59,176 nt of DNA from Clavibacter tessellarius. GTDB lineage: Bacteria; Actinomycetota; Actinomycetes; Actinomycetales; Microbacteriaceae. The notes below the pieces were generated by a model. It saw nothing but the letters and a program-made list of their open reading frames with translations, ran no database searches and had not been told where the DNA came from. How positions within the stretch are numbered: position 1 is the stretch's first letter; each line of letters starts with the position of its first letter. The DNA lies in assembly GCF_001618005.1 (NCBI RefSeq), contig NZ_LQXA01000004.1, forward strand, positions 1 through 59,176. The letters run 5' to 3'. Of the stretch, positions 27,289 to 36,500 are shown one piece after another. The translations under genes and the position numbers were made by a program.

Positions 27289-28515
27289 ATGACGCGACAC
27301 GTGGTGGTCGTCGGGGGAGGCATCGTCGGCGCGGCCTGCGCCCGGTCGCTCGCGCGCGCCGGGATCCGCGTCACGGTCGTCGAGCGGGCCGCCGTCGCGT
27401 CGGGCACGAGCGCGCAGGGCGAGGGCAACATCCTCGTCTCCGACAAGGGCCCGGGCGCCGAGCTGGAGCTGGCGCAGCTGGCCGCACGCCGCTGGCCCGA
27501 GGTCGCCGCCGAGATCGCCGAGGAGCTGGGCGACGCGCTCCCCTCCATCGAGTACGAGCCCAAGGGCGGGCTCGTCGTCACGACCACGGCCGAGGGCGCG
27601 GATCCGCTCCTCGCCTTCGCCGCCACCCAGCGCGCCGCGGGCGTCGACGCGGTCCCCGTCGACGTGCGCCGCGCGCTCGAGCTGGAGCCGTGGCTGAACC
27701 CCGGCATCACCGCCGCCGTGCACTACCCCGAGGACGCGCAGGTGCAGCCCGCGATCGCGACCGAGGCGCTCGCCGCGTCCGCCCGCCGGGCCGGCGCCGT
27801 AGTGCGGACCGGCGTCGAGGTGACCGGGCCGATCCTCGGACCCGACGGCGCGCTCCGCGGCGTGCGGACGACCGCGGGCGACATCGCAGCCGACGACGTG
27901 CTCGTCGCGGCCGGCCCCTGGTCGGGCGAGGTGGCGCGCGCCCTCGGCGTGGAGCTGCCGGTGCTGCCGCGGCGCGGGGTCGTGCTGGTCACGACGCGCA
28001 TGCCGCACCGCATCCACCACAAGGTCTACGACGGCGACTACGTGGGCGCCGTCGGCTCCGGCGATGGGGCGCTGCAGACTTCGGGCGTCGTGGAGTCGAC
28101 GCCGTCGGGGACCGTGCTCATCGGATCCAGCCGCGAGCGCGTCGGCTTCGACGCGTCGCTGCGCGTGGCCGTGCTGGAGGAGCTCGCCGCCAAGGCCGTG
28201 CGGCTCTTCCCCTTCCTCGCCGAGGCGAACGCGATGCGCTCCTACGGCGGCTTCCGGCCCTACCTGCCCGACCACCTGCCGGTCGTCGGGCCCGACCCGC
28301 GGCTGCCCGGGCTCTGGCACGCGAGCGGGCACGAGGGCGCCGGGATCGGGCTGTCGATCGCGACGGCCGACCTCATCGCCGCGCTGATGACCGGGGCCGC
28401 GACGCCGCTCGACGTCACGCCGTTCTCGGTCGCGCGGGCGTCGCTCGGGCTGGACCTGACGGGTGCCCGGGTGCCCGGGGCCGCGTCCCCCTCCTCCGCG
28501 GGGGTGCGCGCGTGA
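27289..28515 (+). CDS. FAD-dependent oxidase, D-hydroxyproline dehydrogenase beta-subunit type (DAO family)
   Basis: About 408 residues from the ATG at 27289, which follows AGGGA; an in-frame ATG at 27265 would add eight residues ahead of the Rossmann fold. VVVVGGGIVGAACARSLARAG is the dinucleotide-binding motif at the very N-terminus. The C-terminal part has YLPDHLPVVGPDPRLPGLWHASGHEGAGIGLS, typical of DAO oxidases of the HcnC/SoxB type. In the heteromeric D-hydroxyproline dehydrogenase known from Pseudomonas this subunit oxidises cis-4-hydroxy-D-proline to pyrroline-4-hydroxy-2-carboxylate. Its stop overlaps the ferredoxin-like subunit gene. It is the first gene of the six-gene catabolic unit. 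Confidence 0.9.
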   Translation: MTRHVVVVGGGIVGAACARSLARAGIRVTVVERAAVASGTSAQGEGNILVSDKGPGAELELAQLAARRWPEVAAEIAEELGDALPSIEYEPKGGLVVTTTAEGADPLLAFAATQRAAGVDAVPVDVRRALELEPWLNPGITAAVHYPEDAQVQPAIATEALAASARRAGAVVRTGVEVTGPILGPDGALRGVRTTAGDIAADDVLVAAGPWSGEVARALGVELPVLPRRGVVLVTTRMPHRIHHKVYDGDYVGAVGSGDGALQTSGVVESTPSGTVLIGSSRERVGFDASLRVAVLEELAAKAVRLFPFLAEANAMRSYGGFRPYLPDHLPVVGPDPRLPGLWHASGHEGAGIGLSIATADLIAALMTGAATPLDVTPFSVARASLGLDLTGARVPGAASPSSAGVRA

Positions 28516-28910
28516 CGCCGCGGCGCGTGGATCCGGCGCGCGACCCGATCCGCCCCGCGCCCGCGGAGGCCGTGCGCTTCACGGTGGACGGGGATCCGGT
28601 GGAGGGCCTGCGCGGCCAGACCATCGCGGGCGCGCTGCTCGCCTCGGGCACGCTCGCCTGGCGGACGACCGCGAGCGCCGGCCGACCGCGCGGCGTCTTC
28701 TGCGGGATCGGCGTGTGCTTCGACTGCACCGTGACGGTGAACGGGCTGCCCGACGTGCGCGCCTGCCAGCGACGCGCGGTCGACGGCGACGTCGTGGAGA
28801 CGGGGCCGGGGGCGACGGTGCCGGACGCGGAGGCTGCTGGGCCTGCTGCTGGGTCGGCCGCTGCTGGGTCTGCCGCCGCCGCGCCTGCCACCGACGGGGA
28901 CGCCTCGTGA
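28512..28910 (+). CDS. 2Fe-2S subunit of D-hydroxyproline dehydrogenase (HcnA-like)
   Basis: 132 residues from GTG 28512. VRFTVDGDPVEGLRGQTIAGALLASG is the N-terminal half of the Fer2_4 fold. The cluster ligands are in FCGIGVCFDC and a later Cys in VRACQRR, residues about 63-89. It would pass electrons between the two flavin subunits. Residues 105-132 are an Ala/Gly/Ser low-complexity tail encoded by imperfect CTGCTGGGTC-type repeats (28831-28870), not part of the fold. It overlaps both neighbours by four bases, consistent with an obligate complex. Confidence 0.9.
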   Translation: MTPRRVDPARDPIRPAPAEAVRFTVDGDPVEGLRGQTIAGALLASGTLAWRTTASAGRPRGVFCGIGVCFDCTVTVNGLPDVRACQRRAVDGDVVETGPGATVPDAEAAGPAAGSAAAGSAAAAPATDGDAS

Positions 28911-30577
28911 GCGCCGCGGACGACCGGCGGCACGTCGTCGTGATCGGCGCCGGGCCCGCGGGGCTCGCCGCCGCGGTCGCCGCCCGCGCGCGCGGAGCAC
29001 GGGTCACGCTGCTGGACGCGTCCGACGAGCTGGGTGGCCAGTACTGGCGGCACCTCCCGGCGTCGCGACCGGCGGCGCGCGAGCGGATCCTGCACCACGG
29101 CTGGGACGCGTTCACCGGGATGCGGGCGCGGCTGGCGTCCGACGACGGCTGCGAGATCGTGACGGGCGCGCAGGTGTGGGCGATCGAGGTGCCCTCGGCC
29201 GACGCGGAGGCGCCGGTGCCCGCCGCCGTCGTCCACGTGCTCGTCGGCCCGGTCGACGGATCCGGTCGCGCGCCCCGGACCCTCCGCCCCGACGCGCTCG
29301 TCCTCGCGACCGGCGCGCACGACCGCACGCTGCCGTTCCCCGGCTGGGACCTGCCGGGCGTCTTCACCGCGGGCGCCGCGCAGGCCCTCGCGAAGGGCGA
29401 GCGTGTCGCGATCGGCGACCGCGTGATCGTCGCGGGCGCCGGACCCTTCCTCCTCCCCGTCGCCGTGTCGCTGGTGCAGGCCGGGGCGCGCGTGGTCGGG
29501 ATCCACGAGGCCGCGCGCGTGCCGTCGCTCGCCCGCGGCTGGCTGCGGGATCCGCTCGGCCTCGCCCGCGCGCCGCACAAGGCCGCCGAGCTCGCCGGCT
29601 ACGTCTCCGTGCTGGCGCGCGAGCGGATCGGGTACGCCACGGGCAGCGCGGTCGTCGCCGCGCACGGGACCGACCGCGTCGAGGCCGTCACCGTGCAGCG
29701 CCTCGACGCGTCGTGGGCGCCCGTCCCGGGCACCGAGCGGCGGGTCGCGGTGGACGCCGTGTGCGTCGGCCACGGCTTCACGCCCCGGCTCGAGCTGCCG
29801 ATCGCGGCGGGCTGCCGCATCGGGTCCGACCGCTTCGTCGAGGTCGACGCCGACCAGGGCGCCGGGCCCGCGGGCGTGTTCGCCGCGGGCGAGATCACGG
29901 GCATCGGGGGAGTGGACCAGGCGCTCGCGGAGGGCGAGGTCGCGGGGCACTGCGCCGCGGGCGGATCCCCGTCCGACGCCGCCGTCGCCCCCGCCGTCCG
30001 CCGCCGCGCCGTCGCGCACGACGTGGCCGGCCGCATCGAGGCCGCGCACGGCATCCGACCCGGCTGGACCGGCTGGCTCCGCGACGACACGCTGGCCTGC
30101 CGCTGCGAGGAGGTGCCGGTCGGCCGGATCCGCGCCACCGCCCGCGCCGCGCGCTCCACCGACCTGCGCTCGATGAAGCTCGCCACGCGCGCCGGCCTCG
30201 GCATCTGCCAGGGCCGCGTGTGCGGACGCACCGTCGAGGAGCTGCTCGCGGGGGAGGCGACGCCCGCCGGATGCGCGCCCGCCGGATCCGCGCCCGGCGC
30301 GGGTCCCGCCGCCACGCCCGCCGCCCTCGGCCCCGGCTCCGACCGCCGCCCCATCGCCTCGCCCGTGCGCCTCGGCGAGCTCGCCGCCGCCTACGACCTC
30401 CGCGACGCCGGGCCCCCGTCCCTCGCCGCGCCCGGCGTCGACGACCCGGCCATCGAGGTCGACGATCAGGCCCCCGGCGTCGACGACCCGCCGCCCGACG
30501 GCGCCCCGCCGCCCGACCCCGCACCCCCGACCACCCCCGCATCCCCCAGCACCACCGACCGGAAGGACACGCCATGA
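28907..30577 (+). CDS. FAD/NAD(P)-binding subunit of D-hydroxyproline dehydrogenase (HcnB-like alpha subunit)
   Basis: 556 residues from GTG 28907. The first Rossmann motif is VVVIGAGPAGLAAAVAARA, followed by DELGGQYW, and a second nucleotide-binding site is RVIVAGAGPFLLPVAVSL. The C-terminal third holds a BFD-like Fe-S segment with Cys in LACRCEEVPV and LGICQGRVCGRTVEELL. This combination is the alpha subunit of the three-component amine/hydroxyproline dehydrogenase. About 100 residues after the fold are rich in Pro and Ala (GVDDPPPDGAPPPDPAPPTT) and look disordered. It overlaps the 2Fe-2S subunit gene and the next ATG. Confidence 0.9.
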   Translation: MSAADDRRHVVVIGAGPAGLAAAVAARARGARVTLLDASDELGGQYWRHLPASRPAARERILHHGWDAFTGMRARLASDDGCEIVTGAQVWAIEVPSADAEAPVPAAVVHVLVGPVDGSGRAPRTLRPDALVLATGAHDRTLPFPGWDLPGVFTAGAAQALAKGERVAIGDRVIVAGAGPFLLPVAVSLVQAGARVVGIHEAARVPSLARGWLRDPLGLARAPHKAAELAGYVSVLARERIGYATGSAVVAAHGTDRVEAVTVQRLDASWAPVPGTERRVAVDAVCVGHGFTPRLELPIAAGCRIGSDRFVEVDADQGAGPAGVFAAGEITGIGGVDQALAEGEVAGHCAAGGSPSDAAVAPAVRRRAVAHDVAGRIEAAHGIRPGWTGWLRDDTLACRCEEVPVGRIRATARAARSTDLRSMKLATRAGLGICQGRVCGRTVEELLAGEATPAGCAPAGSAPGAGPAATPAALGPGSDRRPIASPVRLGELAAAYDLRDAGPPSLAAPGVDDPAIEVDDQAPGVDDPPPDGAPPPDPAPPTTPASPSTTDRKDTP

Positions 30578-31491
30578 CCGCACCCGCCCTGGACCTCGGA
30601 GGCGTCGTCGTCGCCACCACGCTGCCGTTCCGCGAGGACGCCGCCGCTCCCGCCGGCCTCGCCGTCGACTACGACGCGTACGCCGCGCACTGCGACTGGC
30701 TCATCTCGAACGGCTGCCGCGGCGTCGGCCCCAACGGCTCGCTCGGCGAGTACTCCTCGCTCACCGACGAGGAGCGCCGGAAGGTCGTGCAGGTCGCGGT
30801 CGAGGCGGTCGGCGGGCGGGGCGTCGTCGTGGCCGGCGTGCACGGCGTCGGCTGGCACCAGGCGAAGAAGTGGGCCGAGGTCGCGGCTGAGGACGGCGCC
30901 GACGGCGTGCTGCTCCTGCCGCCCACCCTCTACCGGGCGAGCGACGACGAGGTCGTCGAGCACTACGCGCGCGTCGACGAGGTGGGCCTGCCGATCATGG
31001 CCTACAACAACCCGTTCGACACCAAGGTCGACTTGACGCCCCAGCTCCTCCAGCGCCTCGACGCGCTCGAGAACGTCGTGGCGATCAAGGAGTTCTCGGG
31101 CGACATCCGGCGCGTGACGGAGATCCAGGACCTCACGGGCCTCGACGTCATCGCGGGCGCCGACGACCTGCTGCTGGAGTCGCTCATCATGGGCGCCGTC
31201 GGCTGGTTCGCGGGCTACCCGAACGCGTTCCCGCGCGAGGCCGTGGAGCTGTACGGGCTCGCGACGAGCGGTCGCATCGAGGAGGCGAAGGCGCTGTACC
31301 AGCGCCTCGTGCCCGTGTTCCGCTGGGACTCGCGCACCGAGTTCGTGCAGGCCATCAAGCTGTCGATCGACGTGGCCGGCGAGAGCACGGGCGGCCCCAC
31401 GCGTCCGCCGCGCGCGCCGCTGCCCGCCGCGGTCGCCGAGCAGGTCACGCGCGACACGCGCCGCGCGCTCGACCACCTCGCCGGACGATGA
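30574..31491 (+). CDS. DHDPS-family lyase, probable pyrroline-4-hydroxy-2-carboxylate deaminase
   Basis: 305 residues. GGAAGGA precedes the ATG, which overlaps the previous stop. It is a TIM barrel of the DapA/NAL family: GVGPNGSLGEYSSLTDEER is the substrate loop, MAYNNPFD carries the Tyr, and VVAIKEFSGDIRR carries the Schiff-base Lys (near residue 170). In hydroxyproline catabolism this family removes the amino group as ammonia and water, giving 2-oxoglutarate semialdehyde. True DapA would have other neighbours. Position between the dehydrogenase subunits and the epimerase gives strong support for the deaminase role. Confidence 0.9.
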   Translation: MTAPALDLGGVVVATTLPFREDAAAPAGLAVDYDAYAAHCDWLISNGCRGVGPNGSLGEYSSLTDEERRKVVQVAVEAVGGRGVVVAGVHGVGWHQAKKWAEVAAEDGADGVLLLPPTLYRASDDEVVEHYARVDEVGLPIMAYNNPFDTKVDLTPQLLQRLDALENVVAIKEFSGDIRRVTEIQDLTGLDVIAGADDLLLESLIMGAVGWFAGYPNAFPREAVELYGLATSGRIEEAKALYQRLVPVFRWDSRTEFVQAIKLSIDVAGESTGGPTRPPRAPLPAAVAEQVTRDTRRALDHLAGR

Positions 31492-31498
31492 TCGACGG

Positions 31499-32500
31499 AT
31501 GAGGTCCTCCCGCGTCTTCCACGCCGTCGACTCGCACACCGAGGGCATGCCGACCCGCGTCGTCACGAGCGGGTTCGGCGTGATCCCCGGCTTCACCATG
31601 AACGAGCGGCGTCTGCACCTCATCGAGCACCTCGACCACCTGCGGCTCCTGCTCATGACGGAGCCGCGCGGCCACGCGGCGATGAGCGGCGCGATCCTGC
31701 AGCCGCCCACGCGCGACGACTGCGACTGGGGCGTCCTCTACATCGAGGTCTCCGGCTGCCTCCCGATGTGCGGCCACGGCACCATCGGCGTCGCGACCGT
31801 GCTGGTGGAGACCGGGCTCGTGGAGGTGCAGGAGCCGGTCACGACCATCCGGCTCGACACCCCGGCCGGGCTCGTGATCGCGCGCGTCGACGTGGAGGAC
31901 GGGCGGGCCGCATCCGTCACGATCGAGAACGTCCCCTCCTACGTGGAGCGGCTCGACGCGACGATCGAGGTGCCCGGCCTCGGTGCCGTGCCGTACAGCC
32001 TCGCGTTCGGCGGCAACTTCTACGCCGTCGTGGAGCTCGAGCGCCTGGGGCTGCCGTTCGACCGGGAGCGCCAGCAGGAGATCCTCCAGGCCGGGCTCGC
32101 GATCATGGGCGCGATCAACGAGCAGGCGCCGCCCTCGCACCCGGAGATAGAAGGCGTCGACCACTGCCACCACGTGGAGTTCCTCGCGCCCGGATCCGAC
32201 GCCCGGCTCTCCCGGCACGCCATGGCCATCCACCCCGGCTGGTTCGACCGGTCGCCGTGCGGCACCGGCACGTCCGCGCGCATGGCCGAGCTGTGGGCGC
32301 GCGGCGAGCTGGCGGTGGGCGACGACTTCGTCAACGAGTCGTTCATCGGCAGCCGCTTCACCGGGCGGATCCTCGCGGAGACGACCGTCGCCGGGCGGCC
32401 CGCCATCGTCCCCGCCATCACGGGCCGGGCCTGGATCACCGGCATGGGCCAGTACCTGCTCGACCCCACCGACCCGTTCCCGAGCGGCTTCCGGTTCTGA
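31499..32500 (+). CDS. 4-hydroxyproline 2-epimerase (proline racemase family)
   Basis: 333 residues, normal for the family. Both catalytic Cys are present: PMCGHGTIG near residue 85 and DRSPCGTGTSARM near residue 258, so it is a racemase/epimerase and not the Thr-type trans-3-hydroxyproline dehydratase. VDSHTEGMPTRVV at the start is the usual substrate-loop motif. It converts trans-4-hydroxy-L-proline to cis-4-hydroxy-D-proline, the substrate of the upstream dehydrogenase. It lies 7 bases after the deaminase gene. Proline itself could be an alternative substrate but the pathway context favours hydroxyproline. Confidence 0.94.
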   Translation: MRSSRVFHAVDSHTEGMPTRVVTSGFGVIPGFTMNERRLHLIEHLDHLRLLLMTEPRGHAAMSGAILQPPTRDDCDWGVLYIEVSGCLPMCGHGTIGVATVLVETGLVEVQEPVTTIRLDTPAGLVIARVDVEDGRAASVTIENVPSYVERLDATIEVPGLGAVPYSLAFGGNFYAVVELERLGLPFDRERQQEILQAGLAIMGAINEQAPPSHPEIEGVDHCHHVEFLAPGSDARLSRHAMAIHPGWFDRSPCGTGTSARMAELWARGELAVGDDFVNESFIGSRFTGRILAETTVAGRPAIVPAITGRAWITGMGQYLLDPTDPFPSGFRF

Positions 32501-32528
32501 ACCGGCGCGCACGAACACGAGGAGAGAC

Positions 32529-34043
32529 ATGACCCCGCACGAGACCGACGCGACCACCGACCCCGCCGTCGCGGCGACCGTGGAGGCCGTCGCGGCGGCC
32601 GCCGCCGAGGCCGCCGCTCCGCTCGCCGCCCTCGCCCCGGCCGTCCGCGCCCGCGCGCTCGAGGCCGTCGCCGACGCGCTCGAGGCGATCCGCCCCGAGC
32701 TGCTGCCCGTCGCCGAGCGGGAGACCGCGCTCGCGCCCGGCCGCCTCGGCGGCGAGCTGACGCGCACGACCGTGCAGCTGCGGATCCTCGCGGCCGCGGT
32801 GCGCGACGGCCGCTACCTCGATGCGCGCATCGACCACGCGGATCCCGACGCCGCGCCCACCCCGCGCCCGGACCTCCGCCGCTACCTCGTGCCGGTCGGG
32901 CCGGTGCTCAACTTCGCGGCGTCGAACTTCCCGTTCGCGTTCTCCGTCGCGGGCGGCGACACGGCATCGGCCCTCGCGGTCGGCTGCCCGGTGGTCGTGA
33001 AGGCGCACCCGGGGCACCCCGAGCTGTCGCGCCGCGTCGCCGCGGCCGCGTCCGCCGCGCTCGTCGCCGCGGGGCTGCCCGAGGGCACGCTCCAGCTGGT
33101 GGAGGGCGAGGAGGCCGGGCTCGCCGTGCTCCGCGACCCGCGCATCCGCGCCGCCACCTTCACGGGCTCGCTCCGCGCCGGACGCTTCCTCGCCGACGTG
33201 GCCGCGGCCCGCCCCGACCCGATCCCGTTCTTCGGCGAGCTGGGCAGCGTCAACCCCGTCGTCATCACCGAGCGGGCCGCCGCCGAGCGCGGCGCGGACA
33301 TCGCGCGCGCCCTCGTGGCGAGCGCCGCCGGATCCGCCGGGCAGCTGTGCACCGCGCCCGGCATCGTGCTGATCCCCGCCGGCCACGGACTCGACGCCGT
33401 GCTCGCCGAGGAGGCCGGCGCCGTCGCGCCGCACGGGATGCTCAACGCCAGGATCGCGGAGGGCTACGCGGGAGGCCGCGCCGCCGCGATCGCGGTCGAC
33501 GGCGTGCGCCTCGTCGCCGAGGGCCGCGCGCCCGCGGGAGACGACGGATCCGTGACGCCCACCCTCGCGGCCGTCGCCCTCGCCGACTTCGAGGCCGCGG
33601 GCGACGCCCTCCGCCACGAGGTGTTCGGCCCGTTCGCGCTTCTCGTCGAGTACCCCGCGGGCACCGACCTCGCCGAGCTCGCCGCGCGCACCTTCACGGG
33701 CGAGCTGACCGCGAGCGTGCACCTCGGCGCCGACGAGTCCGAGGCGGGCGACGCGGCCGATGCGGCAGCCGACCTCATCCGCGTGCTCGCCGCCCGCGCC
33801 GGCCGCGTGCTCGTCGACGCCTGGCCCACGGGCGTCTCCGTCACCGACGCGCAGCAGCACGGCGGGCCCTGGCCCGCCACCACGCTCGACCGCGGCACGA
33901 GCGTCGGCACCGCCTCGCTCGACCGGCTGCTCCGCGGCGTCGCGTTCCAGGGCGTGCCCGACGCGCTCCTGCCCGAGCCGCTGCGCACCGCGAACCCGTG
34001 GGGCGTGCCGCAGCGGGTGAGCGCCAGCGGGCACCGCGCGTAG
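32529..34043 (+). CDS. 2-oxoglutarate semialdehyde dehydrogenase (aldehyde dehydrogenase family)
   Basis: 504 residues after GAGGAGAG. It has the ALDH fold: NFAASNFPFAFSVAGGDTASALA is the cofactor region, FFGELGSVNPVV contains the general-base Glu, and GSAGQLCTAPG holds the catalytic Cys near residue 275. The ELGSVNP and GQLCTAPG wording matches the type of KGSA dehydrogenase that follows hydroxyproline or glucarate pathways. It oxidises the semialdehyde to 2-oxoglutarate with NAD(P)+, the exit to the citric-acid cycle. It is the last gene of the unit; GC-rich dyads follow. Confidence 0.93.
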   Translation: MTPHETDATTDPAVAATVEAVAAAAAEAAAPLAALAPAVRARALEAVADALEAIRPELLPVAERETALAPGRLGGELTRTTVQLRILAAAVRDGRYLDARIDHADPDAAPTPRPDLRRYLVPVGPVLNFAASNFPFAFSVAGGDTASALAVGCPVVVKAHPGHPELSRRVAAAASAALVAAGLPEGTLQLVEGEEAGLAVLRDPRIRAATFTGSLRAGRFLADVAAARPDPIPFFGELGSVNPVVITERAAAERGADIARALVASAAGSAGQLCTAPGIVLIPAGHGLDAVLAEEAGAVAPHGMLNARIAEGYAGGRAAAIAVDGVRLVAEGRAPAGDDGSVTPTLAAVALADFEAAGDALRHEVFGPFALLVEYPAGTDLAELAARTFTGELTASVHLGADESEAGDAADAAADLIRVLAARAGRVLVDAWPTGVSVTDAQQHGGPWPATTLDRGTSVGTASLDRLLRGVAFQGVPDALLPEPLRTANPWGVPQRVSASGHRA

Positions 34044-34069
34044 GGGCCGGGCAGCGCGCGCCGAGACCG

Positions 34070-34119
34070 CGCGGGCGCCCGCGGCTGAGGGTTCCCACAA
34101 GCCGCGGGCATCCCCGCGG
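34070..34119 (+). terminator. Two dyads closing the hydroxyproline operon
   Basis: A perfect 14-base palindrome CGCGGGCGCCCGCG (34070-34083) is followed by a hairpin with arms CCGCGGG (34102-34108) and CCCGCGG (34113-34119). They lie between the dehydrogenase stop and the next gene. Confidence 0.55.
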
Positions 34120-34225
34120 GAGCGCGTTGGAGGCCCGGCACGTGTTTTTCGGCAGGTGGAGGATCCGAACGTAGCGTGGCCGATGCCGGCAGGGACGCCG
34201 GCCGAGACGACGGCACGGAGGATCC

Positions 34226-36406
34226 ATGGTCGACACGGCGGCACGAAGCACCACCCGCGGCACGAGGGGGCGGGGTCCCGCTGCGGGCGCGCTCCGGGGG
34301 ACCCCCGTCCCGGTCGCGGGCGACGTCGACGCCGAGGTCGCGCAGGACCTCGACCGCACCGACGGCCGCCAGGACGCCCCGGGCCGCGGGCCGCGCATCG
34401 ACGTCGAGGCCCTCGGCCGCGTCCTCCTCGGCCGCTGGGCCGATGTCCGCCGCTCGTCCCGCGAGCTGACGAGCCGCCCCGAGCTGCACCGCGTCGAGGG
34501 CCTCGACATGCACCAGCACCGGGCGCGCGTGAGCGAGCAGCTGAAGATCCTCGTCGAGCACGGCGGCGTGCACCGCGCCTACCCCGTGTCCGTCGGCGGG
34601 CTCGAGGACCACGGCGGCAACATCGCGGGCTTCGAGGAGCTCGTGGCCGCGGATCCGTCGCTCCAGATCAAGGCCGGCGTGCAGTGGGGCCTCTTCGGCT
34701 CCGCGGTGATGCACCTCGGCACCGAGCGCCACCACCGCGACCTCCTGCCGGGGATCATGACGCTCGAGACGCCCGGCGCGTTCGCGATGACGGAGACCGG
34801 GCACGGCTCCGACGTCGCGAGCATCGGCACCACCGCGACGTACGACCCCGAGACCGGCGAGTTCGACCTGCACACCCCGTTCCGCGCGGCGTGGAAGGAC
34901 TACCTCGGCAACGCGGCGGTCGACGGCCGCGCCGCCACGGTGTTCGCGCAGCTCGTGACCCAGGGCGTGAACCACGGCGTGCACTGCTTCTTCGTGCCGC
35001 TCCGCGACGAGACCGGTGCGTTCCTCCCCGGCGTCGGCGGCGAGGACGACGGCCTCAAGGGCGGCCTCAACGGCATCGACAACGGCCGGCTCCACTTCGA
35101 CCACGTGCGCGTGCCGCGCCAGAACCTCCTCAACCGCTACGGGGACGTGGCCGAGGACGGCACGTACACGTCCGAGATCACGAGCCCCGGCCGCCGCTTC
35201 TTCACGATGCTCGGCACGCTCGTGCAGGGCCGCGTCTCGCTCGACGGCGCCGCCACGAGCGCCGCGAAGATCGCGCTGCAGATCGCCGTCACGTACGGCA
35301 ACCAGCGCCGCCAGTTCGTCGCCGGCGGCACCGACGAGGAGGTGCTGCTCGACTACCAGCGGCACCAGCGCCGGCTGATCCCGCGCATCGCCACCACCTA
35401 CGCCGCCTCGTTCGCGCACGAGAAGCTGCTCGCGCAGTTCGACTCGGTGTTCTCCGGGAAGACCGACACCGACCAGGACCGGCAGGACCTCGAGACCCTC
35501 GCCGCCGCGCTCAAGCCGCTCAGCACCTGGCACGCGCTCGACACCATCCAGGAGGCGCGCGAGGCGTGCGGCGGCCAGGGCTTCCTCGCGGAGAACCGGC
35601 TCGTCGGGCTCCGCGCCGACCTCGACGTCTACGCGACCTTCGAGGGCGACAACACCGTGCTCCTCCAGCTCGTCGCCAAGCGCCTGCTCACCGACGTCAA
35701 CCGCCGGTTCGCGAAGGCCGACTTCGGGGTGCTCGCGCGCTACGCCGTGGAGCAGGCCACCGACCGCACGCTCCGCTCGACGGGCCTCCGCCGGATCGGG
35801 CAGGCGCTCGCGGACCGCGGATCCACCGCCCGCTCGGTCGGCCAGCTCCGCGAGCCGGAGACGCAGCGCGCGCTCCTGACCGGCCGCGTGGAGACGATGG
35901 TCGCCGAGATCGCGACGGCGCTGCGGGCCACCCGCACGATGCCGCCCGCCGAGGCCGCCGCGCTGTTCAACCGGCACCAGGACGCGCTCATCGAGGCGGC
36001 CCGCGCGCACGCGCAGCTGCTGCAGTGGGAGGCGTTCACCGAGGCGCTCGACCCCGCGTCGGACACCGGCCGCGCCATGGACGACGGCACGCGCCGGATC
36101 CTCACCTGGACCCGCGACCTGTTCGGCCTCCGCCTCATCGAGGACGACCTGGCCTGGTACCTGATCCACGGCCGCATCAGCTCGCCGCGCGCCCGCGCCG
36201 TGACGGCCTACATCGACCGGCTCGTCGCGCGCCTGCGCCCGCACGCGCAGGACCTCGTGGACGCGTTCGGCTACACGCAGGCGCACGTGCGCGCCCCCGT
36301 GGCGTCGGGCGAGGAGAAGGACCGCCAGGACGAGGCGCGCGCGTACCGCGACGCCCGGATCGCGGACGGCTCGGCGCCGCGCATGGAGAAGACCGCGAAG
36401 AAGTAG
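34226..36406 (+). CDS. Acyl-CoA oxidase / acyl-CoA dehydrogenase family enzyme
   Basis: 726 residues; GGAGG precedes the ATG. About 60 disordered residues come first, then the acyl-CoA dehydrogenase core: FAMTETGHGSDVASIGTTATYDPETGEF is the FAD/substrate loop typical of acyl-CoA oxidases, and later EACGGQGFLAENRL and TFEGDNTVLLQLVAKRLL match the C-terminal FAD contact. An ACOX-type C-terminal domain fills residues about 520-726. It oxidises acyl-CoA to the trans-2-enoyl form, using O2 if a true oxidase. It has no obvious partner in the window. A TAGCGT at 34174 may be its -10. A hairpin follows the gene. Confidence 0.92.
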   Translation: MVDTAARSTTRGTRGRGPAAGALRGTPVPVAGDVDAEVAQDLDRTDGRQDAPGRGPRIDVEALGRVLLGRWADVRRSSRELTSRPELHRVEGLDMHQHRARVSEQLKILVEHGGVHRAYPVSVGGLEDHGGNIAGFEELVAADPSLQIKAGVQWGLFGSAVMHLGTERHHRDLLPGIMTLETPGAFAMTETGHGSDVASIGTTATYDPETGEFDLHTPFRAAWKDYLGNAAVDGRAATVFAQLVTQGVNHGVHCFFVPLRDETGAFLPGVGGEDDGLKGGLNGIDNGRLHFDHVRVPRQNLLNRYGDVAEDGTYTSEITSPGRRFFTMLGTLVQGRVSLDGAATSAAKIALQIAVTYGNQRRQFVAGGTDEEVLLDYQRHQRRLIPRIATTYAASFAHEKLLAQFDSVFSGKTDTDQDRQDLETLAAALKPLSTWHALDTIQEAREACGGQGFLAENRLVGLRADLDVYATFEGDNTVLLQLVAKRLLTDVNRRFAKADFGVLARYAVEQATDRTLRSTGLRRIGQALADRGSTARSVGQLREPETQRALLTGRVETMVAEIATALRATRTMPPAEAAALFNRHQDALIEAARAHAQLLQWEAFTEALDPASDTGRAMDDGTRRILTWTRDLFGLRLIEDDLAWYLIHGRISSPRARAVTAYIDRLVARLRPHAQDLVDAFGYTQAHVRAPVASGEEKDRQDEARAYRDARIADGSAPRMEKTAKK

Positions 36407-36418
36407 CAGCAGCTGAGG

Positions 36419-36447
36419 CGCCGCCGCGCATACACCACGCGGCGGCG
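36419..36447 (+). terminator. Terminator hairpin after acyl-CoA oxidase
   Basis: CGCCGCCGCG (36419-36428) pairs perfectly with CGCGGCGGCG (36438-36447) around a 9-base loop. Confidence 0.7.
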
Positions 36448-36460
36448 TCTCCCGCACCGT

Positions 36461-36490
36461 TTGACAGCGCCTGCGGGACGCCCGGAGACT
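36461..36490 (+). promoter_or_regulatory. Promoter of the toxin operon
   Basis: A consensus -35 TTGACA (36461-36466) and, after 18 bases, GAGACT (36485-36490) as weak -10. The predicted start is near 36497. Confidence 0.5.
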
Positions 36491-36500
36491 GATCTCGTCC

